From Aeromicrobium terrae (GTDB taxonomy: Bacteria > Actinomycetota > Actinomycetes > Propionibacteriales > Nocardioidaceae), in assembly GCF_008039565.1 (NCBI RefSeq), contig NZ_VDUX01000002.1, positions 248,001 to 312,000 of the forward strand: 64,000 nucleotides of DNA. The letters are read 5' to 3'. A program made the translations under genes and the position numbers. Positions 53,630 through 62,866 of this stretch are shown one piece after another. A model generated the notes under the pieces. The model was not told the origin of the DNA. It ran no database searches and saw only the letters and a program-made list of their open reading frames with translations. The stretch's first letter is position 1; every line of letters starts with the position of its first letter.

Positions 53630-54480
53630 GCGAGCACTCTTCGCTCGGTGGGGAGGCGACCGATCCAGAGCATCAGGCGGTAGGCGACGACGCAGGTGAC
53701 CGCGCCGACGGACAGGACCACGGCTCCGGTCGGCGTGGCGTACCGCTCCACGACGTCGCGCTGGAAGCTCATCGCGAGCAGCACGAGCCACGGTGCGCCG
53801 ACAGCGAGGCGCGCCCCGTTGACCGTCCAGGACTGGCGCGACTCGAGCTCGTTGCGGGTGCGGAGGTCGTCACGCAGGAAGCCGGAGAGCGACCGGAGCA
53901 TGCGGCCGAGGTCGCCACCGCCGACGTCGCGAGCGATGCGCAGTGCCTCGACGACCCGGTCACCGACCGGATCGGCGAGGCGGACCTTGAGCAGGTCGAG
54001 CGACTCCTCGAACCGCCCCGTGGCCTGGTAGTCGCGACCGAAGCGGATGAACGGCTCCCGCAGGCCGACCGGCCCACGCTCACCGAGCTGCGCCAGCGCC
54101 TCTGGCAGCGAGAGGCCGGCCCGGACGGCGGAGGCGAGGTTGTCGACGGCGTCCGGCCAAAGCTCGGCGTACTCGCGCAGCCGACGCGCCGCCCGGCCGC
54201 GGAGGATGGCGATCGGCAGCAGGGCCGCCAAGGCTCCGAACACCAGACCGATCGCGGCCACCCCGGAGATGCCGAGCATCACGAACGAGCCGACCACGAA
54301 CGCGCCGAGGCACAGGCCGAGCAGGCTGCGCGGTGCGACCTCCGTGAGCCCGGCCCGCGCCAGCAGCGCGGCCGGACCGCCGACCCGGCGTCGCGGGGCC
54401 GGCTCCCACTCGGGGTCGCCGAACGCCCACACCACCAGCACGAGACCCACGCCCATGACCAGACCGATCAGGGCGCCCAC
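53626..54480 (-). CDS. tadB: Tad pilus membrane protein TadB
   Basis: From GTG 54480 the protein has 284 residues, with two N-terminal helix regions and the GspF/TadB cytoplasmic domain. That domain holds YAELWPDAVDNLASAVRAGLSLPEALAQLGERGP and RDVGGGDLGRMLRSLSGFLRDDL. Two C-terminal helices follow. The gene starts within the last 13 bases of cpaF and overlaps tadC by four, so cpaF-tadB-tadC are translated as a unit. Confidence 0.88.
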   Translation of the reverse strand: MGALIGLVMGVGLVLVVWAFGDPEWEPAPRRRVGGPAALLARAGLTEVAPRSLLGLCLGAFVVGSFVMLGISGVAAIGLVFGALAALLPIAILRGRAARRLREYAELWPDAVDNLASAVRAGLSLPEALAQLGERGPVGLREPFIRFGRDYQATGRFEESLDLLKVRLADPVGDRVVEALRIARDVGGGDLGRMLRSLSGFLRDDLRTRNELESRQSWTVNGARLAVGAPWLVLLAMSFQRDVVERYATPTGAVVLSVGAVTCVVAYRLMLWIGRLPTERRVLA

Positions 54481-55709
54481 AGGACCTCCTCCAGGTCGAT
54501 GCCGACCGTCTCGAAGGGCTCGCGGCGGGCGGGGGTGCCGTGGCCGCGCTGCAGGCTGCCGTCGCGCCGGAGGAAGACCGGCTCGGTCTCGATGATCCCG
54601 TTCTCGACGCGCCCGGTGACGGCCATGATCTCGCGGACCCGGCGCTTTCCGCCGGGCTCGAGTGCGGTGTGCACCACGAGGTCGACGGACGACGCGACCG
54701 TGGGCACGACGAAGTCGGCGCCAATGTTCTGCCCGGCCAGCAGCGGCAGCGTGCACAGCTTCACCAGCGCCTGGCGGGCCGAGCTGGCGTGGATGCTGGC
54801 CATGCCCGGCAGCCCGGCGTTGAGGGCGAGCAGCAGGTCGAGTGCCTCGGCCGACCGCACCTCGCCGATGACGAGGCGGCTCGGCCGCATGCGGAGGGCT
54901 TCCTTGACCAGCGCGCGCAGGTCGATCTGCCCGGTGCCCTCCAGCCCGGGCTGCCGGGTCTGCAGGGCCACCCAGTCGGGGTGGTGGAAGGTCAGCTCGA
55001 AGACCTCCTCCACCGAGACGATGCGCTGCCCGCCCGGGATCGCGCCGGCGAGGCAGTTCAGCAACGTGGTCTTGCCGGCCTGCGTGCCGCCGGAGACGAC
55101 GACGTTCAGCCCGGCCAGCACGCTCGCGGCGAGGAACGTGGCGGAGTGGTCGTCGAGCGTGCCCAGGTCGACGAGGTCCTCGATGCCGTTCGCCTTGGCG
55201 ATGAACTTGCGGATGTTCACGGCGGCGAAGTCGCGGCTGATGCCCTCGAGCACGACGTGCAGGCGGTGGCCGCCGGGCAGCATCGCGTCGACGAACGGCT
55301 GGCTGATGTCGAGCCGCCGCCCGGAGCTGGAGAGCATCCGCTCGACGAGCTCGCGCACCTGCCCCGTGGTGAGCATCGTGGACGTGAGCTCGTGCTTGCC
55401 GTCGCGCGCGACGAACACGCGCTCGGGCTGGTTGATCCAGATCTCCTCGACCGTGGGGTCGTCGAGGTAGGTCTGCAGCGGCCCGAAGCCGGAGAGGTCG
55501 GCGACGATCTGGCCGACCACGAGGTCGGGCTCCTCGATGGAGCGGACCGCGCCGGTGAGGCTGCGGCGCTCGTGCTCGGCGACGACGTCGAGCGCGATGC
55601 TGCGCACGGCGTCGGCCTCGTGGCGTGGGTCGATGCGGCGTTCCCGCACCAGCGCGCGGACGCGCTCGGACAGGTCGAGCGCGTCAGCGCTCAGAGCAGC
55701 TGATTCCAT
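54468..55709 (-). CDS. cpaF: Tad pilus ATPase CpaF/TadA
   Basis: From ATG 55709 this is a 413-residue secretion ATPase that powers pilin export. The N-terminal domain contains LSGFGPLQTYLDDPTVEEIWIN. Walker A is SGGTQAGKTT, the Asp-box region is VSVEEVFELTF, and Walker B-like LVIGEVRSAEALDLL and GMASIHASSA complete the core. The upstream 108-base gap holds its promoter and divides it from a divergent VOC gene. The neighbouring Ssd/CpaE gene, usually adjacent, is 7 kb away here. Confidence 0.93.
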   Translation of the reverse strand: MESAALSADALDLSERVRALVRERRIDPRHEADAVRSIALDVVAEHERRSLTGAVRSIEEPDLVVGQIVADLSGFGPLQTYLDDPTVEEIWINQPERVFVARDGKHELTSTMLTTGQVRELVERMLSSSGRRLDISQPFVDAMLPGGHRLHVVLEGISRDFAAVNIRKFIAKANGIEDLVDLGTLDDHSATFLAASVLAGLNVVVSGGTQAGKTTLLNCLAGAIPGGQRIVSVEEVFELTFHHPDWVALQTRQPGLEGTGQIDLRALVKEALRMRPSRLVIGEVRSAEALDLLLALNAGLPGMASIHASSARQALVKLCTLPLLAGQNIGADFVVPTVASSVDLVVHTALEPGGKRRVREIMAVTGRVENGIIETEPVFLRRDGSLQRGHGTPARREPFETVGIDLEEVLWAP

Positions 55710-55817
55710 CCCCCGATGGCCTTCCCCGATGTGGCTGTGCGTGATCCTGCCGTATTCGCGGGCTCTGGGGAAGAGTGAGGCCGCCCTTCTGTGGACGCGG
55801 CGATGCAGACTGACCCC

Positions 55818-56183
55818 ATGACGACGTCCTTGGTCGGTGTGACGATCGACTGCCGCGACCCCGACGCACTGGCCGAGTTCTGGAGCCGGCTCCTGGACCG
55901 GCCGATCACCGACCAGATGGACGGTCCCGGCTGGGCCACGGTCGGGTCGCGTGACGATCTGCTCCCCCGGCTCACGTTCCAGCAGGTCCCGGAGCCGAAG
56001 GTCGGCAAGACGCGGCTGCACCTCGACGTCCGGGTCGACGACATCGACGACGGCATCGCCACCGTGGAGCGACTCGGCGGCCGCTGGACCGGCGCCCGGT
56101 ACGACTACGACGAGGGCGTGGTGGTGACGATGACCGATCCCGAGGACCACGAGTTCTGTCTCGTCCAGTACTTCCAGGAGTAA
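55818..56183 (+). CDS. VOC-superfamily (glyoxalase-like) protein
   Basis: From ATG 55818 the protein has 121 residues and one vicinal-oxygen-chelate repeat pair: LVGVTIDCRDPDALAEFWSRLLDRP at the N-terminus and RLHLDVRVDDIDDGIATVERLGG in the middle. The C-terminus has DPEDHEFCLVQ, where the Glu is a possible metal ligand. It has no known function in this setting and may be a dioxygenase-like or antibiotic-binding protein. Its start is 108 bases from the divergent cpaF start. Confidence 0.82.
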   Translation: MTTSLVGVTIDCRDPDALAEFWSRLLDRPITDQMDGPGWATVGSRDDLLPRLTFQQVPEPKVGKTRLHLDVRVDDIDDGIATVERLGGRWTGARYDYDEGVVVTMTDPEDHEFCLVQYFQE

Positions 56184-56237
56184 CGTTCGGCGCGGTCGCA
56201 TCGTTGGACGATGCAACATCGGAGCAAGGAGTCGTCC

Positions 56238-59012
56238 GTGCGTCGTGCCGCAGCAGTCAGTCTGATCGGGGTCGTGGCACTGGGAGTCTCCGCACTCCCT
56301 GCTCAAGGGGCGGACACGGTGCCGGACCCGGCCACCGCCGACTCCTACGGCAGCGTCCGCAACGTCGTGCCCGCCGGCCAGGCCGGCTCCATCAACGCGC
56401 TCGAGCTCGTGCGCGTGCTGCTCGGCGACCCGCTCGGCCGCGTCGCCGTGGACGGCAAGAACGCGCCCAAGAACTTCGCCGACCAGCTCGAGATGTACGA
56501 CGACCTCGCCAAGCACCGGCCGGCCGACATCACCGACGCGGTCATCGACAAGGACTACAAGAAGGCCGGCTTCGTGCCGGAGAAGGTCGTCAGCACGACG
56601 CGGCCCAAGGCCGGCGTCACGATCCAGCGCGACCAGTTCGGCGTCCCGTACATCACCGGCAAGACCTACGAGGACACGATGTTCGGTGCCGGGTTCGCCG
56701 GCACGCAGGACCGGATGTTCCTCATGGACGCCCTGCGCCACCTCGGCGCGGGCCGCGGCGCCGAGTTCGTCGGCGGCACCGAGGGCAACATCGCGATGGA
56801 CCGCGAGCAGCTCCGCACGTCGTACTACACGCCGAAGGAGGCGGAGGACCAGCTGCAGGTCATCGCCGACGAGAACGGCGCCGAGGGCCAGCGCCTCCTG
56901 CGCGGTGCCGACGCCTACATCGCCGGCATCAACGCCGCCCAGAAGCGGATGTGCCCGCTGCTGCTCCCGGTCGGCGCGGACTGCCCGGCCGAGTACCTGG
57001 CGCTGCAGAAGAAGCCGACCCCGTGGACGCGCGCCGACCTCACCTACGTCGCGTCGCTCGTCGGCGGCATCTTCGGCAAGGGCGGCGGCCACGAGTTCGC
57101 GAACGGCATCTACTACGACAAGCTCGTCAAGAAGTTCGGCGCCACCAAGGCTCGCGAGATCTTCACCAGCCTCACGCAGAAGGACGACGCCGAGGCACCC
57201 ACCACCGCGTCCACGTCGTTCCCGTACGACACCGACGCCTTCGACCCGACTAAGCCCGGCGTCGCGATCCCTGACCTCGACGGCCCCACGGCGAGCGGCA
57301 CCGGCGACGACGCGGGCAGCACCACGTCGCTGGAGACGCTGCTCGACGCCCTGCGTCTCGGGCTCACCGGCATCCCGGCCCCGCCCAAGGAGACCAAGCC
57401 GCCGGGCAGCGCCATCGACCTGACGTCGCTCTTCCGGACGAACGGCATGAGCAACGCGCTGCTGGTCGGCGCGTCAAAGACGTCCACCGGCCACCCGCTC
57501 GCGGTGTTCGGCCCGCAGACCGGCTACTACAACCCGCAGCTGCTGAACGAGCAGGTGCTGATGGGCCCCGGTGTCATGGCGCGCGGCGTCTCGTTCGCCG
57601 GCACGAACCTCGTGGTCGAGCTCGGTCACGGCCTCGACTACGCGTGGTCGGCCACCAGCGCGGGCAGCGACAACGTCGACACCGTCGCCGAGCGGCTCTG
57701 CAACGCCGACGGCAGCAAGGCCACGGTGAAGTCGACGTCGTACCTGAAGGACGGCGAGTGCGTCCCGATGACGTACAACCTGCACAAGGAGACGGTGATC
57801 CCCAACATCACCGCCCCCACCGCCCCGAAGACCCTGAAGTTCCAGGTCTGGCGCACCCACCACGGCATCGTCCAGACCCGCACCACCGTGGGCGGCGTGC
57901 CCGTGGCGATCGTGCTGGAGCGCAGCACCTACGGGCGCGAGGCCGCGTCGATCCTCGGCTTCTCGCGGTTCAACGACCCCGGCTTCACGAAGGACGCGGC
58001 GTCGTTCCAGAAGGCCGCCGACGGCATCGACTACACGTTCAACTGGTTCTACGCCGACGACCAGGACATCGCGTACTACTCCTCCGGCCGCCTGCCGGTG
58101 CGGTCCGACGAGACCGACACCGACCTCCCCCGCTGGGGCGACGCGAAGTACGACCCGTCCGGCTGGCTGCCGTTCAGCGGGCACGTGAAGCAGATCAACC
58201 CGCCGAGCGGGTACCTCGCCAGCTGGAACAACAAGCCCGCCCACGGGTTCGCAGCCGCTGACGACAACTGGTCGGACGGACCGGTGCACCGCTCGCTGGC
58301 CCTGAGCCGGCGCGTGGAGACGGCCATCGCGAGCGGCGACGTCTCGCGGGCCGGGCTCGCCGGCATCGTCGAGGACGCGGCCACCGAGGACCTCCGGGCC
58401 AAGGAGCTCCTGCCGGAGCTGCTCGACGTCATCGGAGACGACCCGGCCACCGCGGAGGCCCGTGGGCTGCTGCAGGACTGGTACGACGACGGCGCCCACC
58501 GCGTCGACTACGACCGCACCGGCTCCTACGCCCACCAGGCGGCCATCCGGATCTTCGACACCTGGTGGCAGGACGGCGACAACGCGCTGGCGTACGACTT
58601 CGCGGCCGGCGGCCTCGGTGCCGACCTCGCGAAGGCGCTGCCGCAGTCCCTCGACGACCACCCGCGAGCAGGCCAGGGCTCGTCGTGGCTCGGCTCGCCC
58701 TGGTACAGCTACATCGACAAGGACCTGCGCACGCTGCTCGGGAAGCCGGTCGCGTCGCCGTACTCGTTCGGCCTCTGTGGCGACGGCTCCCTCGCGGCCT
58801 GCCGCGCGGACCTGCGGGCCTCGCTCGCGGCCGCGGTCGACCGGGCGGAGCAGGCGCAGGGCGTCACCAGCCCGTCGGCTCTGACCTACGACAAGTCGAT
58901 CGACTACATCCGGCCCACCGTGGGCGGCGTCGTGGGTGTGCGGCCGATCGACTGGCAGAACCGGCCGACGTTCCAGCAGGTCGTCGACTACCGGACGCAC
59001 CGTACGCGCTGA
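56238..59012 (+). CDS. Secreted penicillin-acylase-family (Ntn) hydrolase
   Basis: The GTG at 56238, seven bases after AAGGAG, gives 924 residues with a signal peptide ending near AQGA (residue 25). The alpha region includes VTIQRDQFGVPYITGKTYEDTMFGAGFAGTQDRMF. The new N-terminal Ser after self-cleavage is Ser405 in NGMSNALLVG, followed by KTSTGHPLAVFGPQTGYYNP. The C-terminal beta part carries WRTHHGIVQ and SFNDPGF-like segments. The family removes acyl groups from beta-lactams, acyl-homoserine lactones or lipopeptides. Which of these applies cannot be read here. Confidence 0.9.
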   Translation: MRRAAAVSLIGVVALGVSALPAQGADTVPDPATADSYGSVRNVVPAGQAGSINALELVRVLLGDPLGRVAVDGKNAPKNFADQLEMYDDLAKHRPADITDAVIDKDYKKAGFVPEKVVSTTRPKAGVTIQRDQFGVPYITGKTYEDTMFGAGFAGTQDRMFLMDALRHLGAGRGAEFVGGTEGNIAMDREQLRTSYYTPKEAEDQLQVIADENGAEGQRLLRGADAYIAGINAAQKRMCPLLLPVGADCPAEYLALQKKPTPWTRADLTYVASLVGGIFGKGGGHEFANGIYYDKLVKKFGATKAREIFTSLTQKDDAEAPTTASTSFPYDTDAFDPTKPGVAIPDLDGPTASGTGDDAGSTTSLETLLDALRLGLTGIPAPPKETKPPGSAIDLTSLFRTNGMSNALLVGASKTSTGHPLAVFGPQTGYYNPQLLNEQVLMGPGVMARGVSFAGTNLVVELGHGLDYAWSATSAGSDNVDTVAERLCNADGSKATVKSTSYLKDGECVPMTYNLHKETVIPNITAPTAPKTLKFQVWRTHHGIVQTRTTVGGVPVAIVLERSTYGREAASILGFSRFNDPGFTKDAASFQKAADGIDYTFNWFYADDQDIAYYSSGRLPVRSDETDTDLPRWGDAKYDPSGWLPFSGHVKQINPPSGYLASWNNKPAHGFAAADDNWSDGPVHRSLALSRRVETAIASGDVSRAGLAGIVEDAATEDLRAKELLPELLDVIGDDPATAEARGLLQDWYDDGAHRVDYDRTGSYAHQAAIRIFDTWWQDGDNALAYDFAAGGLGADLAKALPQSLDDHPRAGQGSSWLGSPWYSYIDKDLRTLLGKPVASPYSFGLCGDGSLAACRADLRASLAAAVDRAEQAQGVTSPSALTYDKSIDYIRPTVGGVVGVRPIDWQNRPTFQQVVDYRTHRTR

Positions 59013-59061
59013 TCCAGCGCGGCGGTTTGTCTGGGTTTGCCGCATCGGTCAGGATCAAGGC

Positions 59062-60645
59062 GTGAAGATCACGTCCCTGATCGCGATCCTCCTCCTGGTT
59101 CCGGGCCTGTCCCTGGCACCGGTCCAGGCCGACGACCCCGTCGACGTCTCCACGTCGCTCACCGACCAGGCCGGTGCCCTCGACAAGAGCGAGGCCGCCG
59201 AGGTGCGCCAGGCCGCGTCGGACTTCTACTCCGACACCGGCCAGCGGCTCTACGTCGTCTACGTCCCCACCTTCGGTGACCTGAGCCCGAAGAAGTGGGC
59301 GGCCGAGACGGCGCGGGTGTCCGGGCTCGGCAGCGCCGACCTCCTGCTGGCGATCGCCACCGACGACGGCACCGCGGCCAGCCACAGCAAGGCGTTCTCC
59401 GACGACGACCTCGACGCCATCGACCGCGACACGGTCGAGCCCGCGCTGGACGAGGGTGACCCCACGAAGGCTGCGGTGAACGCCGCTGCCGCATACACCG
59501 ACCTGGCCGACGACCACGGCCTGCCGTGGGGCTGGATCGTCCTCGGCATCGTGGTCCTGCTCGCGGCCGGCGCCTTCGTCACCATGCGGCTGCGCCGGCG
59601 GTTCGAGCACACCCACCACGTGCTCGACGAGCACGGCAAGCCGGTCGACCCGGCGAAGATCCTGAGTCTCGACGAGCTGCACACGGTGGCCGCCCGCTCC
59701 CTCGTCGCCGTCGACGATGCCCTCCACACGTCACGCGCCGAGCTCGCCGACGCCGAGGCCCAGTACGGCCCGCAGGCCGTCACCCGGTTCCAGGCCACGC
59801 TCGACCGTGCCCAGGGCACGATGCGCGAGGCGTTCATGCTGCACCGCCGCCTCGGGACGCTCGCGCCCACCGCCGAGGCCGAGCGCCGGCGCACCGCTGC
59901 CCGCATCATCGCGATCTGCGAGGAGGTCGACCTCGCCCTCGACGCCCACGTGGAGGCGTTCGACCGGCTGCGCGACCTCGAGGACCGTGTCCCGTCCCTG
60001 CTCGACGCCCTCGCCGAGCGGGCCGACGCGCTGCCCACGAACGGCGACGACGACCAGGCCGACCGCCTGCTCACGACGGCGCGGTCGCAGATCGAGCGGT
60101 CCCGGTCCGCGTTCGACGACGAGGACGTCCGCGCGGCAGTCTCCCGGCTGCGCGCCGCCGAGGACTCCATCGCCCAGATCGAGATGCTGCTCGACCCGGC
60201 CCCGGTGTCCGACCTCGCCGCCACCGCGCGGTTCGTCGAGACGCGTCGCGGCGCGATCGGCGCCGCCGCCCGGACCTGCATCTGGGAGGCGGCCCGGCTG
60301 GACGAGCTCGGGTCGGCTCAGGAGGCCGCGGCGCTGGTCGAAGAGGCCCGCAAGCACGCCGAGGCCGACGTCGCCGCGTGGCGCGGTCGCCGCGAGCAGA
60401 AGGAGGACCGCGGCTCCTCCGGCTTCGAGGCCATGGTGCTCGGCGGCATCCTCGTCGACCGTCGCCGCCGCGGCGGCATCGGCAACGTCATCGCCCGCGT
60501 GCTCGGCGGCTCGTCGCACGGCGGCGGCTCCGGCGAGCGGTTCCCGGGCAGCGACGAGCCGGGCGACAACGACAAGCTGCGCGCTCCCGGCAGCTACGGC
60601 GGCACCCGCACCCGCGGGCGCCGTGGCGGCGCGGGCAGGTTCTAG
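59062..60645 (+). CDS. TPM-domain membrane protein with long helical cytoplasmic region
   Basis: The GTG at 59062 gives 527 residues. There is a signal peptide (about to residue 22), a TPM domain (TLP18.3/Psb32/MOLO-1 type; SLTDQAGALDKSEAAEVRQAASDFY) of about 125 residues, and one membrane helix (WGWIVLGIVVLLAAGAFVTM). Then comes a long charged helical region with possible coiled coils and a Gly/Arg-rich C-terminus (SSHGGGSGERF, GGTRTRGRRGGAGRF). Similar proteins are common in actinobacteria. Function is unknown. Confidence 0.8.
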   Translation: MKITSLIAILLLVPGLSLAPVQADDPVDVSTSLTDQAGALDKSEAAEVRQAASDFYSDTGQRLYVVYVPTFGDLSPKKWAAETARVSGLGSADLLLAIATDDGTAASHSKAFSDDDLDAIDRDTVEPALDEGDPTKAAVNAAAAYTDLADDHGLPWGWIVLGIVVLLAAGAFVTMRLRRRFEHTHHVLDEHGKPVDPAKILSLDELHTVAARSLVAVDDALHTSRAELADAEAQYGPQAVTRFQATLDRAQGTMREAFMLHRRLGTLAPTAEAERRRTAARIIAICEEVDLALDAHVEAFDRLRDLEDRVPSLLDALAERADALPTNGDDDQADRLLTTARSQIERSRSAFDDEDVRAAVSRLRAAEDSIAQIEMLLDPAPVSDLAATARFVETRRGAIGAAARTCIWEAARLDELGSAQEAAALVEEARKHAEADVAAWRGRREQKEDRGSSGFEAMVLGGILVDRRRRGGIGNVIARVLGGSSHGGGSGERFPGSDEPGDNDKLRAPGSYGGTRTRGRRGGAGRF

Positions 60646-60667
60646 CCACCCCTGCAAGGATGGCGCC

Positions 60668-61150
60668 ATGAAGCTGAAGGAGACGTTCACCTACCCCGGC
60701 GCCGACGTCGAGGCCGTCTACGCGGTCACCACCGACCCGGAGTTCCGCCGCGAGGCCGCCGAGGCCGTGGGCAGCAAGGACATCGAGGTCACCATCGAGC
60801 CCGACGGCGACGGCCACCTCGTCACGATCGTCCGCTCCCAGCCGGCCGACCTGCCGGACTCGATCAAGAAGTTCACCGGCGACGCGGTCAAGGTGAAGCA
60901 GACCGAGCGCTGGAGCGCGCCGGACGCCTCCGGAAACCGGAAGGCCGACCTCAAGGTCACCATGATCGGTCAGCCTGCTGAGGTGGTCGGAACGCTCACC
61001 ATCACCGGGCCCGAGGCGACGCTGACGATCTCCGGCGACGCCAAGGTGAACGTCCCGTTCTTCGGCAAGAAGATCGAGCCGGTCATCGTGAAGGCCGTCG
61101 TCGGCGCGCTCCGCAGCGAGGTCGAGCTCGGCCGCCAGAAGGTCAGCTGA
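60668..61150 (+). CDS. DUF2505 family protein
   Basis: The 160-residue protein (MKLKETFTYPGADVEAVYAVTTDPEF) shows the DUF2505 pattern, a START/SRPBCC-like fold with TERWSAPDASGNRKADLKVTM in the middle and INVPFFGKKIE-type end segment (VNVPFFGKKIEPVIV). Members are restricted to actinobacteria and have no defined role. It lies 22 bases after the TPM gene and overlaps the convergent gene by eight bases. Confidence 0.85.
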   Translation: MKLKETFTYPGADVEAVYAVTTDPEFRREAAEAVGSKDIEVTIEPDGDGHLVTIVRSQPADLPDSIKKFTGDAVKVKQTERWSAPDASGNRKADLKVTMIGQPAEVVGTLTITGPEATLTISGDAKVNVPFFGKKIEPVIVKAVVGALRSEVELGRQKVS

Positions 61151-61448
61151 GGATCCGCAGGACCTCGTCGAGCTCCTGCGTGGCGTACCAGGCGAGGTCG
61201 CCGCTGCCGTCGACGTCGAGGTGGATGGCGTCGACCTGCTCGAGCGTGACCTCCTGCTCGTCGCCCTCGGCCACGTCGTCGACCTCGACCGCGAGGGCGA
61301 CCGGGCCGCTCTCCGCGGCCGCCGCGAGGGCGTCGGCCTCGTCCTGCTCGTCCTCGCCGGCAGCCTGGTAGGCGACGAGCGAGACGGCGGCACCGTCGCG
61401 CAGTGCCTCGAGCGCTGTGGCGTCCGCCGAGAGGTAGAGCCGGGTCAT
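61143..61448 (-). CDS. Small actinobacterial protein (DUF6912-like)
   Basis: The 101-residue acidic protein (MTRLYLSADATALEALRDGA) is a compact alpha/beta chain with YQAAGEDEQDEADALAAAAES and a strand-rich end (VDAIHLDVDG, WYATQELDEVLRIL). It resembles actinobacterial proteins named DUF6912, but the match is from memory of the pattern and should be treated with caution. It lies seven bases after the WS/DGAT gene. Confidence 0.65.
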   Translation of the reverse strand: MTRLYLSADATALEALRDGAAVSLVAYQAAGEDEQDEADALAAAAESGPVALAVEVDDVAEGDEQEVTLEQVDAIHLDVDGSGDLAWYATQELDEVLRILS

Positions 61449-61455
61449 CCCCGCG

Positions 61456-62856
61456 TCACCTCTGCGGCCGCTGGCGGCCACGCGGGGCGCGGGAGCCCTT
61501 GGCACTGACGGACTCGACGAGCTCGGCGAGGGCGTCGCGGATGCACTGCGCCAGGACGGCGACGTCCGGCACGGCGTCCCGGTCGGCGACGAGACCGAAG
61601 AACACCTTGCCGCGGTACGAGGTGACGCCGATGGAGATGGCTCGGTTCCCGCTGAGCGGGATGCACGGGTAGACCTCGGCCACCGCCTCCCCGGCCATGT
61701 AGACCGGGTCCTGCGGGCCGGGCACGTTGGTGATGACGATCTGGTGCCCGCGGCCCGACTCCGCGGCGGCCACGCGAGCTCCGACGGCGTGGAACGTCGA
61801 GGTGGCGAAGCCCGGCAGGTTGGCGAGCTTGTTGGCCGCGACCGCCGAGCCGGTCTCGCGGTGGTCCTTGAGCGCGTAGGACACCTGGTGCAGCCGGACG
61901 ACCGGGTTGGACTCCCCCACCGGCAGCGACAGAAGGTGGCCGCGCACCTTGGAGCCGAGCGACGTGGGCAGGCCGTCGTCGGAGACCACTGACATCGGCA
62001 CCATGGCGCGGAAGCTGGTCTTGGCGCTCACCTGCTCGGCGCGGGTGAGCATCCAGCCGCGGATGCCGCCGGCGATCGTGGCGAGGATGACGTCGTTGAC
62101 GGTGCCGCCGTGCTCCTCGCGGACGCGCCGGAACTCCTCGAGATCGGTGGCGATGGACGCGAACCGGCGGTGCCGGGACAGCTCGGCGGACAGGATGCCG
62201 CGCGGCGGGGCGGACGGGCCGCGGAGGAACGGCAGCGCCCGGGCGACGCGACCGAGGTTGTGCTCGGTGATGCGGAGCGCCTCGCCGGGATGCCGGAGGT
62301 TGCGGTCGAGCGTGGCGGCCACGAGGTTGACGCCGTGCAGCCCGGTGCGAGGGCTCCAGTCGGCGTGCGGGATGTCGCGCTCGTGCGCGGTCTCCTCCAG
62401 CAGCACCTGGGCCAGGTCGATGGTCTCCGAGCCGTCCACCAGCGCCTGGTGCGCCTTGAACAGCAGCGCGACGGCGCCGTTCTCCAGGCCCTCGATCAGG
62501 TACAGCTCCCACAACGGCCGGTCGAGGTCGAGCCGGCGTGCGATCAGCCGGCCGACGAGCTCGTGCAGGGCATCGCGGGTGCCGGGCTTGGGCAAGGCGG
62601 AGCGACGGACGTGGTGGGAGATGTCGAAGGCGTCGTCGTCGACCCAGACCGGCGTGCTCAGCCCGCCGGGCACCTTGCGCGGCACCTGGCGGTAGCGCGG
62701 GACGATGTCCAGCCGCTCGCTGATGACCTGGATGAGCCGGTCGTGGTCGAGCGGGCGGTCGTCGGGCTCGAGGATCGCCAACGACGCGATCTGACGCGGT
62801 GCGGACGCGCTGTCCTGGCTCAGGAACATCGCGTCCAGGGGACTCAACCGCTCCAC
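61456..62856 (-). CDS. WS/DGAT-family O-acyltransferase with altered active site
   Basis: The 466-residue protein begins MERLSPLDAMFLSQD, the standard N-terminus of wax-ester synthase/diacylglycerol acyltransferases. The PLW segment (PLWELYLIEGLENG), the NDVILATIAGG motif, and the C-terminal NVPGPQDPVYMAG and SYRGKVFFG are all present. The catalytic HHxxxDG motif reads HQALVDG at residues 136-142, so the second, catalytic His is Gln137. The protein may be inactive, use another residue, or have another role. It follows the Ssd/CpaE gene by ten bases. Confidence 0.88.
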   Translation of the reverse strand: MERLSPLDAMFLSQDSASAPRQIASLAILEPDDRPLDHDRLIQVISERLDIVPRYRQVPRKVPGGLSTPVWVDDDAFDISHHVRRSALPKPGTRDALHELVGRLIARRLDLDRPLWELYLIEGLENGAVALLFKAHQALVDGSETIDLAQVLLEETAHERDIPHADWSPRTGLHGVNLVAATLDRNLRHPGEALRITEHNLGRVARALPFLRGPSAPPRGILSAELSRHRRFASIATDLEEFRRVREEHGGTVNDVILATIAGGIRGWMLTRAEQVSAKTSFRAMVPMSVVSDDGLPTSLGSKVRGHLLSLPVGESNPVVRLHQVSYALKDHRETGSAVAANKLANLPGFATSTFHAVGARVAAAESGRGHQIVITNVPGPQDPVYMAGEAVAEVYPCIPLSGNRAISIGVTSYRGKVFFGLVADRDAVPDVAVLAQCIRDALAELVESVSAKGSRAPRGRQRPQR

Positions 62857-62866
62857 CGGGCCTCCT

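Noticed and set aside
54520..54560. A possible further element copy near the cpaF 3' end (GGCGGGGGTGCCG)
   Set aside because: The first 13 bases match, but the remaining GCCGGGCC and GTGGGCGG parts do not, so chance similarity is likely.
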